Assembly: GCA_017614655.1 (NCBI GenBank)
Contig: JAGABO010000019.1
Coordinates: 1 to 16,167, forward strand
Direction: 5' to 3'
Source of the DNA: Treponema sp.
GTDB lineage: Bacteria; Spirochaetota; Spirochaetia; Treponematales; Treponemataceae
DNA: 16,167 bases
Shown one piece after another: positions 1-6,311 of the stretch (its first letter is position 1; each line of letters begins with the position of its first letter). Below the pieces are notes generated by a model, which saw only the letters and a program-made list of their open reading frames with translations, had not been told where the DNA came from and made no database searches. Both the position numbers and the translations under genes were made by a program.

Positions 1-1025
1 ACGCTGATGTTATCGTCTACATTGGCTGCGGCGAGCGCGGCAACGAAATGACCGACGTTCTCACCGAATTTCCGGCTTTGATTGACCCGAGAACCGGCCG
101 CTCTTTAATGGAAAGAACCATTCTTATTGCAAATACTTCGAACATGCCGGTTGCAGCCCGCGAAGTTTCGCTTTATTCGGGAATTACAATTGCAGAATAT
201 TACCGCGACATGGGGCTTCATGTTGCAATCATGGCAGACTCTACTTCCAGATGGGCAGAAGCCCTGCGTGAACTTTCGGGCCGCATGGAAGAAATGCCTG
301 CCGAAGAAGGCTTCCCGGCTTATCTTCCGACACGCCTTGCAGAGTTTTACGAAAGGGCAGGCCGCGTAACGGCTTTATGCGGACAGGAAGGTTCAGTTTC
401 CGTAATCGGTGCAGTTTCTCCTCCGGGAGGCGACTTTTCTGAACCCGTTACCCAGCATACAAAACGTTTTATCCGCTGCTTCTGGGCACTGGACCGCGAG
501 CTTGCAAACGCACGTCATTATCCTGCAATCGGCTGGATAGAATCATATTCAGAATACGCAGGCGAAATAAAAGGCTGGTGGGATAACGTAGATCCGCGAT
601 GGGCAAAAATAAGAAGTTCGGCTCTGGAACTTTTAAAGAGGGAACAGAGGCTTTTACAGATTGTACGCCTTATCGGAGCTGATTCGCTTCCTGCTTCGGA
701 CCGGCTTGTGCTGATTGTTTCGGAGATGATTAAAAACGGCTTCCTTCAGCAGAATGCCTTTGATGATGTGGATCAGTATTCGGTTCCGGAAAAACAGATT
801 CTTCTTCTTTCCCTCATCATGGATTTTTATACGGCTTCCTGTGAGCTTATAAGTGCCGGATGTCCTCTTTTAAGAATTTCTGAACTTCCGGTAAGAAACG
901 AAATTGTCCGTGCAAAATCAGCGGTAAAAAACGAAGATACGAAAGCTTTTGCAGAAATAAAGGCTCATCTTGATTCCCAGATGTCAGAGTTAATGCGTAC
1001 TTACAGAAAAGAGGCGGTTTTATGA
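1..1025 (+). CDS. atpA: V-type ATP synthase catalytic subunit A (5'-truncated by window edge)
   Basis: This is the C-terminal part (about 340 residues; the family is usually near 590) of the catalytic A subunit of a V/A-type ATPase, the hexamer-forming nucleotide-hydrolysing or -synthesising subunit on the cytoplasmic side. The reading frame is open from base 3, before the Met at 48, and reads [13 protein letters not shown], a conserved A-subunit segment, so 48 is an internal Met and not a start. Also visible are [11 protein letters not shown], the Walker B region [38 protein letters not shown], and the segment [18 protein letters not shown]. The Walker A loop would lie upstream of the window. 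The gene overlaps the B-subunit gene by 4 nt (ATGA), indicating translational coupling. Family assignment is certain; whether the enzyme makes or uses ATP, and whether it moves H+ or Na+, cannot be seen. Confidence 0.97.
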   Translation, partial: ADVIVYIGCGERGNEMTDVLTEFPALIDPRTGRSLMERTILIANTSNMPVAAREVSLYSGITIAEYYRDMGLHVAIMADSTSRWAEALRELSGRMEEMPAEEGFPAYLPTRLAEFYERAGRVTALCGQEGSVSVIGAVSPPGGDFSEPVTQHTKRFIRCFWALDRELANARHYPAIGWIESYSEYAGEIKGWWDNVDPRWAKIRSSALELLKREQRLLQIVRLIGADSLPASDRLVLIVSEMIKNGFLQQNAFDDVDQYSVPEKQILLLSLIMDFYTASCELISAGCPLLRISELPVRNEIVRAKSAVKNEDTKAFAEIKAHLDSQMSELMRTYRKEAVL

Positions 1026-2407
1026 AAGGAATAGAGTACAGAGGACTTTGCGAAGTTGACGGACCTGTTGTTGCCGTAAGAAAAGTTCCTTCCTCTTTTT
1101 ATGGCGAAGTTGTTTACGTCCGGGACAAAAACGGAGAAAAACGCACCGGCCGCATAATTGACCTGGATGAAGAATTCGCTGTTGTTCAGATTTTCGGAAC
1201 TACTTCAGGACTGGATCTTAATTCATCATCTGTAGAATTTCTTGATGAACCGATGGAACTTCGGGTTGGAAAAGGACTCCTCGGAAGAATCTTTAACGGA
1301 CTTGGAAAACCGATAGACGGCTTTCCTGAAATCATTTCTTCAAAAAAAGTAAATGTAAACGGAAACCCGATTAATCCGTACGCACGTGTTTATCCGCGTG
1401 ACTTTATTCAGACCGGCATTTCATCAATAGACGGAATGAACACCCTTATCCGCGGACAGAAGCTTCCGATTTTTTCGGGCTCGGGACTTCCACACAACAG
1501 GCTTGCAGCTCAGATAATCAGGCAGGCAAAGCTCCGCGGTAAAGACGAAGAGTTTGTTATGGTTTTTGCAGGCATGGGAATCAAATACGACGTTGCACAG
1601 TTCTTCAAGCATACTTTCGAAGAATCCGGCGTTCTTTCAAAAGTCGTCATGTTCCAGTCCCTCGCAGATTCTCCGTCAATAGAGCGAATCATCACTCCGC
1701 GGTGTGCACTTACTGCCGCAGAATATCTTGCCTATGAATGCGGAATGCACGTTCTTGTCGTAATGACCGACATGACAAACTACTGCGAAGCCCTGCGCGA
1801 AATTTCTACAACCCGCGGTGAAGTTCCGGGACGCAAAGGTTATCCGGGCTATCATTATTCAGACCTTGCAGAGCTTTACGAGCGTGCAGGAAAGATTCAG
1901 GGTTCGGAAGGTTCAATCACGCAGATACCGATCCTTACAATGCCCAATGATGATATTTCGCATCCTATTCCGGACCTTACCGGCTACATTACCGAAGGCC
2001 AGATTGTCTTAGACAGGGACATGTCTTCAAAAGGAATGTATCCTCCGGTTTCGGGGCTTCCTTCTTTGAGCCGTCTTATGAAGGACGGAATCGGTGAAGG
2101 AATGACGCGCGAAGATCATTCGGCTGTTTCGAGTCAGCTTTTTGCTTCGTACAGTAAGGTTAAGTCAATCAGAAATCTTGCTTCAATTATAGGAGAAGAA
2201 GAACTTGGTGAACTGGACCGCCTCTACCTTAAGTTCGGCAATGAACTTGAAGAAAAATTTTTTACTCAGGGTGAATACGAAAACCGCTCCATCGAAGAAA
2301 CCCTTGATATCGGCTGGAAAATTCTTTCCATACTTCCGCGGGAAGAACTTTACAGAATCAAGAGTGAATTAATCGATAAATATCTTCCCGAATCAGAAGG
2401 TGAATAA
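1022..2407 (+). CDS. atpB: V-type ATP synthase subunit B
   Basis: This encodes the 461-residue non-catalytic B subunit, which alternates with A in the A3B3 head. The length is normal for the family. The N-terminal beta-barrel domain (about 1-75) is followed by the nucleotide-binding fold. The P-loop is replaced by the B-type sequence SGSGLPHN (residues 152-159), as expected for a subunit that does not catalyse. Further hallmarks are [19 protein letters not shown] (244-262), [20 protein letters not shown] (270-289) and [20 protein letters not shown] (302-321). The ATG lies within the stop of the A gene (ATGA), so the start is set by coupling. The D gene follows after 5 nt. The order A-B-D matches other spirochaete and bacterial V-ATPase operons. 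Confidence 0.97.
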   Translation: MKGIEYRGLCEVDGPVVAVRKVPSSFYGEVVYVRDKNGEKRTGRIIDLDEEFAVVQIFGTTSGLDLNSSSVEFLDEPMELRVGKGLLGRIFNGLGKPIDGFPEIISSKKVNVNGNPINPYARVYPRDFIQTGISSIDGMNTLIRGQKLPIFSGSGLPHNRLAAQIIRQAKLRGKDEEFVMVFAGMGIKYDVAQFFKHTFEESGVLSKVVMFQSLADSPSIERIITPRCALTAAEYLAYECGMHVLVVMTDMTNYCEALREISTTRGEVPGRKGYPGYHYSDLAELYERAGKIQGSEGSITQIPILTMPNDDISHPIPDLTGYITEGQIVLDRDMSSKGMYPPVSGLPSLSRLMKDGIGEGMTREDHSAVSSQLFASYSKVKSIRNLASIIGEEELGELDRLYLKFGNELEEKFFTQGEYENRSIEETLDIGWKILSILPREELYRIKSELIDKYLPESEGE

Positions 2408-2412
2408 AAGTT

Positions 2413-3036
2413 ATGGCAAAGCTTAACATTGCGCCTACAAAGTCAAATCTCCTTGCAATAAAAGAGCAGCTTTCGGTAAGTACGCAGGGTTACGATCTTC
2501 TTGAGCAGAAGCGCGAAATTCTTGTAATGGAACTCATGCGCATTGTAGACAAGGTTAAGCTTCTGGAAAAAGAAATCGACCGGTGTACTCAGAAAGCGTA
2601 CCCTGCCTTAAAGAACATGCTCATGGCAATCGGCGGTGACAGTGCAGAACGCATTGCTCGCGGAGTAGACTATAAGTTTGAGCTTACAAAAAAGAACGTG
2701 TCCCTTGCCGGCCTTCAGTTTGAATCAATTGACGTAGTCCTTCCGAAGAAAAAACTTTTTTCTTCATTCATGGGAACCTTTCCCGACAGCGATCATGTCA
2801 TGACGGATTTTTTTGAACTTCTTTCTATCCTTACTCAGATGGCTTCGATAAGAACCGTTGCGTGGCGGCTTGCAGTAGAAGTTAAGAAAACCCAGCGCCG
2901 TGTAAATGCACTGGACAAAATGGTCATTCCTCAGGACAGGGAAACCGTAAAATACATAGAAAGCGTACTCGAAGAAAGGGAACGCGACAACACGTTCGTG
3001 CTCAAGTCACTAAAAAAAAGGAAGGAGGCTAAATGA
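2413..3036 (+). CDS. atpD: V-type ATP synthase subunit D
   Basis: This 207-residue protein is the central-stalk D subunit, the long antiparallel coiled coil that turns inside the A3B3 head and couples catalysis to the membrane rotor. It begins with the typical N-terminus LNIAPTKSNLLAIKEQL, followed by a charged heptad-rich helix (about 10-65) and a C-terminal helix with RRVNALDKMVIP (about 168-179), both family signatures. No close Shine-Dalgarno sequence precedes the ATG; the nearest purine run (AGAAGG, 2395-2400) is about 12 nt away, inside the end of the B gene. Translation is therefore probably coupled to B, whose stop is 5 nt upstream. It overlaps the next gene by 4 nt. Assignment is confident. 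Confidence 0.95.
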   Translation: MAKLNIAPTKSNLLAIKEQLSVSTQGYDLLEQKREILVMELMRIVDKVKLLEKEIDRCTQKAYPALKNMLMAIGGDSAERIARGVDYKFELTKKNVSLAGLQFESIDVVLPKKKLFSSFMGTFPDSDHVMTDFFELLSILTQMASIRTVAWRLAVEVKKTQRRVNALDKMVIPQDRETVKYIESVLEERERDNTFVLKSLKKRKEAK

Positions 3037-3530
3037 TAAATCCGCTCATTCAGAAAGTCGTTGCAGCATACAGCGGCTCTGCCTCTTCCCGGCGTGCCGT
3101 GCTTTACGGAATTATTCTTTCAAAGCAGTACAAATGCTCCCTTAAAGTTGTCTATGTTGTAGATACTGCTGCAATAAAAATGCTTACGTTAAATAAGTTT
3201 ATGGTTGCTCCCGAAGGCAAAAAAATAAAAGAGCATCTTATGGAAGACGGAAAGCGCGAACTTGAATACGTTGCTTCCCTTGCAAAATCAAAGGCTGTAG
3301 AAATAGAAACCGAAATCCGCGAAGGGGCAGTCTGGTCAGAAATAATTTCATGTGCCGATGAATCCGGTGCAGACCTTATTCTTCTTGGAGGAACTTCTTC
3401 CGTACAGGCTCTTTCTTCCATAGGACATTCTGTTGTCGGAAGGCAGGATGCAGAAATCATCGGAAGTGCACACTGCAGCGTAATGGCAGTCCGCGAAAAA
3501 AATATAGAAGACCTTTTTAAGATGCTGTGA
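3033..3530 (+). CDS. Universal stress protein (UspA)-like, coupled to V-ATPase D gene
   Basis: This 165-residue protein is about the size of a single Usp domain. The pattern fits the fold: an N-terminal strand IQKVVAAYSGSASSRRAVLYGI (as in 'ILVAvDGS..s..Al..A'), the strand SLKVVYVVD, a middle helix of about 65-85, EIREGAVWSEIISCADESGADLILLGG (95-120), and a closing strand SVMAVRE. In ATP-binding Usp proteins the motif G-x2-G-x9-G-S/T sits before the final helix. Here the aligned residues are S123, A126 and G136-R137, so the motif is largely lost and ATP binding is doubtful. Its ATG is inside the stop of the D gene (ATGA), so it is made with the V-ATPase. A regulatory or accessory role for the ATPase is only inferred from that coupling. 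The I and K subunits that often occupy this position are not seen. Confidence 0.75.
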   Translation: MINPLIQKVVAAYSGSASSRRAVLYGIILSKQYKCSLKVVYVVDTAAIKMLTLNKFMVAPEGKKIKEHLMEDGKRELEYVASLAKSKAVEIETEIREGAVWSEIISCADESGADLILLGGTSSVQALSSIGHSVVGRQDAEIIGSAHCSVMAVREKNIEDLFKML

Positions 3531-3542
3531 TTGTGATATAAT
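3514..3542 (+). promoter_or_regulatory. Extended -10 promoter for dapL
   Basis: A perfect extended -10 element, TGATATAAT (3534-3542, TATAAT at 3537-3542), lies just after the usp stop codon. The -35 position at 17 nt spacing is poor (TTTTTA, 3514-3519), which is usual when the -10 is extended. The start of transcription would fall near 3549, giving a leader of about 30 nt that contains the dapL ribosome site AGAGGA (3568-3573). This suggests that dapL is not dependent on the V-ATPase operon. Confidence 0.6.
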
Positions 3543-3578
3543 CGCCCGTGAAATTCAATTTACAATAAGAGGAATATC

Positions 3579-4802
3579 ATGATTGAACGTAACGAAGGTT
3601 TTGCAAATCTTTCTGCCGGTTATCTTTTTCCGGAAGTTGCAAAAAGACGCCGTGAATATCAGGCAAAGCATCCTGATGCAAAAATTATAAGTCTTGGAAT
3701 CGGAAATACAACTGAACCGCTTACTCCCCACATTTCAAAAGCAATGGCCGACTATGCAAAGGCTCTTGGAACTGCAAAGGGTTACTCAGGTTATGGAGAC
3801 GAGCAGGGAAACACGGAACTCCGCGCAAAAATCGCAGAGGTTCTTTATAAGGGAATGGCTTCTGCTGATGAAGTATTTATTTCTGACGGAGCTAAGTGTG
3901 ACATTGCCCGCATTCAGACTCTCTTTGGAAGAAAAGTAAAAGTTTCCGTTCAGGATCCGGCTTATCCGGTTTATGTAGACGGAAGCGTCGTTGCAGGTGC
4001 TGCTGGAAAAAGCGGAAAGAACGGTTATAAGGGAATTACATATCTTCCGTGTACTGCAGAAAACAAATTCTTCCCTGAACTCGAAAAGATTCCGGAAAAC
4101 TCACTCATATATTTCTGCTCTCCCAACAATCCGACGGGAGCATGTGCAACAAAGGCACAGCTTAAGAAGCTCGTTGACTATGCAAACAAAAACGGCTGCA
4201 TCATCATCTTTGATGCCGCTTACTATGCCTTTATCCGCGACGAAAAACTTCCGCGTACAATTTACGAAATTCCCGGAGCAAGAAAGTGCGCAATCGAAAT
4301 CAACTCCTTTTCAAAGCTTGCAGGCTTTACGGGAGTACGCCTGGGCTGGTCTGTAGTTCCTTCTGACGTTAAGTTTGCAGACGGTACTCCGGTTAAGCAG
4401 GACTGGAACCGCGTAATGACAACCCTCTTTAACGGTGCTTCAAACATTGCTCAGGCCGGCGGTCTTGCAGCCCTTGATAAGGAAGGCCAGAAAGAAACTA
4501 AAGCCCTCGTTGACTATTATCTTGAAAACGCAGCGCTCATGAAGGAAGCCCTTACAGGCAAAAACTTTAAGGATGCAGGCGTAAAGGTTTACTATACCGG
4601 TGACTCTCCGTATCTTTGGGTTTACTTTCCGGGATGGAAGAGCTGGGATATCTTTGACAGGATTCTTGATGAATGTAATGTTGTTACTACACCGGGAAGC
4701 GGATTCGGTCCGGCTGGAGAAGGGTATCTTCGTTTTTCAAGCTTCGGACACAGAAAAGATGTAACCGAAGCCTGCAAACGTCTTTCTAAATTTACTTTCT
4801 AG
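3579..4802 (+). CDS. dapL: LL-diaminopimelate aminotransferase
   Basis: This 407-residue fold-type I PLP aminotransferase converts tetrahydrodipicolinate directly to LL-2,6-diaminopimelate with glutamate as amino donor, bypassing the acyl steps of lysine/DAP synthesis. The length and N-terminus fit DapL (NEGFANLSAGYLFPEVAKRR, ISLGIGNTTEPLTP). Seen in order are the phosphate-loop region SDGAKCDIAR (102-111), the SPNNPTG motif (181-187), the PLP-contacting Asp in FDAAYYAF (D212), the Schiff-base lysine in SFSKLAGFTGVRLGW (K246, with R254), and the substrate carboxylate arginine in YLRFSSFG (R385). The SD sequence AGAGGA is 5 nt before the ATG. Aminotransferases of this fold are easily confused, but the N-terminus and the SFSKLAGFTG segment favour DapL. 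The gene has its own promoter and ends on a CTAG shared with the convergent gene. Confidence 0.93.
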   Translation: MIERNEGFANLSAGYLFPEVAKRRREYQAKHPDAKIISLGIGNTTEPLTPHISKAMADYAKALGTAKGYSGYGDEQGNTELRAKIAEVLYKGMASADEVFISDGAKCDIARIQTLFGRKVKVSVQDPAYPVYVDGSVVAGAAGKSGKNGYKGITYLPCTAENKFFPELEKIPENSLIYFCSPNNPTGACATKAQLKKLVDYANKNGCIIIFDAAYYAFIRDEKLPRTIYEIPGARKCAIEINSFSKLAGFTGVRLGWSVVPSDVKFADGTPVKQDWNRVMTTLFNGASNIAQAGGLAALDKEGQKETKALVDYYLENAALMKEALTGKNFKDAGVKVYYTGDSPYLWVYFPGWKSWDIFDRILDECNVVTTPGSGFGPAGEGYLRFSSFGHRKDVTEACKRLSKFTF

Positions 4803-6064
4803 AACTGCGTTTTAAATCCGACGGTTCCCATAAGCGATGAATGTATGTCATTTTTAAGATTGAATACATTCACCGTAAAGGAACCGTTCATTGTTCCGCC
4901 GAGTACAGGGACAGACAGGAACGGAGTAATATAAAGCTTCATGTCCCAGTTCTTGATTGCCTTAAAGTCCTTCTTAAATTCTTCCAGGTCTGCATTTGTT
5001 ACCATGTAAGAACTGTGTATTCCAAAAGTAAAGTTTGTATTTCCGATATAAAGGTTGTCCGTAACTGTGCATAAGTTTACGCCCAGAAGGTTGTTTATAG
5101 TTGAATCAGAATTGATGATTTCCTTAAGGTAAAGCATGTCGTCTGCGCTGTCTCTGGGCAGGTTGAATAATGCCAGGTGAATCTGAGCTTTTCTTAAGTG
5201 GAAGCGCGGTTCAAGATAAAAGTAAAGGTCGCTGAAGGAAATTGTCTTTTTTGAATTTTCTGATGATGAAGCGAGTACAAAGTCTGTAAATCCACCCTGT
5301 GCAAAGAGTGAACTTGTGTACCTGTTTCCGAGAAGAATGTTAAATCCTGCGTGAAGCTGAACTTCCTGAATAAGAAGCACAACGTCGTTTCCGTTTGCAT
5401 CCGTGTTTTCCAGCGGGAATCCGACACCTGCAGAAAGATCAAGTGTAAGATTCGGGAAAAGCCGAGCAACCCTTATATCTGCATTAAGGACTTTTCTTGT
5501 TTCTTCTGCAAAGGTCTGCTTATTCATGTAAGCGTAAATTGCTGCTGCTCCTGAGTTTTCGGGATGATAAACATAGGAAATTCCTGTTCCGTAGAAGGGA
5601 TAAACCGAGGCTCCGCTTAAACTGTGCCAGCTTTCCGTAAAACGTGCTCCGATCGGCTGGATTCCGAACTGTCTCTGAAGGAAGATGTCAGATCCGATCG
5701 GTTCAAAGCTTCCCATAAAGAGGGTAAAGTAGTGGCTTGATCTGTATGTGCTGAGTTTAAATGTTGCAGAAACTTCTCCCAGATTAAAGAATGCATTTTC
5801 GCTTTCTGATTCTTCAAAAAGGTTAGAATCAACAAGATCCTGGGTGGCCATATAAAACTCTGCCCTCAGAAGAAGGTTTCCAGAAAAGTCGAGCTGGCCC
5901 GAAAAGAAAGATTCCATCCTGAATTCTGCATCAAAATCTTTTCTGTCTTTGTCGTGGGCTATATCACCCAAAAATCCGGCATAACCGGAAAAAAACGGCA
6001 TATCAAAAGAAAAAGCTGCTGTCCCTGCTAAAAAAAATGCAAGTATGAAAATTATTTTTTTCAC
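4799..6064 (-). CDS. Putative outer-membrane beta-barrel protein
   Basis: I do not recognise a named family. The product is about 421 residues from a GTG start. It has a clear signal peptide: two lysines, then a hydrophobic stretch IIFILAFFLAGTAAFSF, with cleavage likely near residue 18-20. The mature part is rich in alternating polar/hydrophobic beta-strand segments and aromatic residues, and the protein ends in ...VGFKTQF. A terminal Phe after alternating hydrophobics is the usual signal for the barrel-assembly machinery, so an outer-membrane barrel is likely. GTG at 6064 is chosen over the ATG at 6085 because GGGGG (6070-6074) sits 5 nt before the GTG and because the ATG directly abuts the -10 box at 6086-6091, so it would lie upstream of the expected transcript start. 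The gene stands alone, convergent with dapL and divergent from cheA. Function is unknown. Confidence 0.75.
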   Translation of the reverse strand: MKKIIFILAFFLAGTAAFSFDMPFFSGYAGFLGDIAHDKDRKDFDAEFRMESFFSGQLDFSGNLLLRAEFYMATQDLVDSNLFEESESENAFFNLGEVSATFKLSTYRSSHYFTLFMGSFEPIGSDIFLQRQFGIQPIGARFTESWHSLSGASVYPFYGTGISYVYHPENSGAAAIYAYMNKQTFAEETRKVLNADIRVARLFPNLTLDLSAGVGFPLENTDANGNDVVLLIQEVQLHAGFNILLGNRYTSSLFAQGGFTDFVLASSSENSKKTISFSDLYFYLEPRFHLRKAQIHLALFNLPRDSADDMLYLKEIINSDSTINNLLGVNLCTVTDNLYIGNTNFTFGIHSSYMVTNADLEEFKKDFKAIKNWDMKLYITPFLSVPVLGGTMNGSFTVNVFNLKNDIHSSLMGTVGFKTQF

Positions 6065-6069
6065 AAATT

Positions 6070-6074
6070 CCCCC
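6070..6074 (-). promoter_or_regulatory. Ribosome binding site that decides the GTG start of the barrel gene
   Basis: Read on the minus strand, GGGGGA lies 5 nt before the GTG at 6064. No such site precedes the in-frame ATG at 6085. A G-run ribosome site of the same type (AGGGGGA, 10239-10245) precedes cheX, so this form appears to be used in this genome. Confidence 0.6.
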
Positions 6075-6085
6075 GTCAGCTGCAT

Positions 6086-6114
6086 ATTATAACCGGAATG
6101 TAAAAGTCCCGTAA
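6086..6114 (-). promoter_or_regulatory. Promoter of the beta-barrel gene
   Basis: On the minus strand a perfect -10 hexamer TATAAT lies at 6091-6086. At 17 nt spacing the -35 position (6114-6109) reads TTACGG, a poor match. Transcription would begin near 6079, giving a leader of about 15 nt that just includes the ribosome site before GTG 6064. Confidence 0.5.
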
Positions 6115-6177
6115 AGCACCTTCTGCATTATCGGCATAACAGGGTAAATACTTAATTTTACGCAGAAAACCGGTATT

Positions 6178-6276
6178 CTTTTTTTGAATTTTAGTATAAA
6201 AAAGTATACAGTTATTTTTATATCCGGGCTAAATATAAAAAAAAATGCGTTTCTGAGTAAAAAAAAAAGTTCAGAC
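6178..6276. other. A-tract-rich intergenic DNA between divergent promoters
   Basis: The 247-nt gap between the barrel gene and cheA is strongly AT-rich toward cheA. It holds a T-run near 6178-6185 and A-runs at 6198-6203 (6), 6237-6245 (9) and 6259-6268 (10). The last two are centred about 22 bp apart, close to two helical turns, and the last ends 8 bp before the cheA -35. This suggests an UP-element-like or intrinsically curved segment. A second, weak promoter-like pair (TTGAAT 6184-6189, TATACA 6205-6210, spacing 15) is also present. No gene is seen here. Confidence 0.4.
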
Positions 6277-6304
6277 TTGACTTATGAAAATAACCGATTA
6301 AAAT
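6277..6304 (+). promoter_or_regulatory. Promoter of the chemotaxis operon
   Basis: TTGACT (6277-6282) and TAAAAT (6299-6304) are separated by 16 nt and each match the sigma-70 consensus at 5 of 6 positions. A 10-nt A-run lies just upstream. The expected transcript start (6-8 nt past the -10) falls at about 6311-6312, essentially on the first base of the cheA ATG. No sigma-28 flagellar consensus is apparent. Confidence 0.65.
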
Positions 6305-6311
6305 ATTATGT

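Noticed and set aside
48..1025. ATG at 48 as the start of the V-ATPase A subunit
   Set aside because: The frame is open to the window edge and the residues before the Met ([13 protein letters not shown]) are conserved A-subunit sequence, so the gene begins outside the window.
6122..6171. TTCTGC/GCAGAA inverted repeat in the cheA upstream region followed by a T-run
   Set aside because: It is only 6 bp with a loop of more than 30 nt, no plus-strand gene ends here, and the T-run is not adjacent to the stem.
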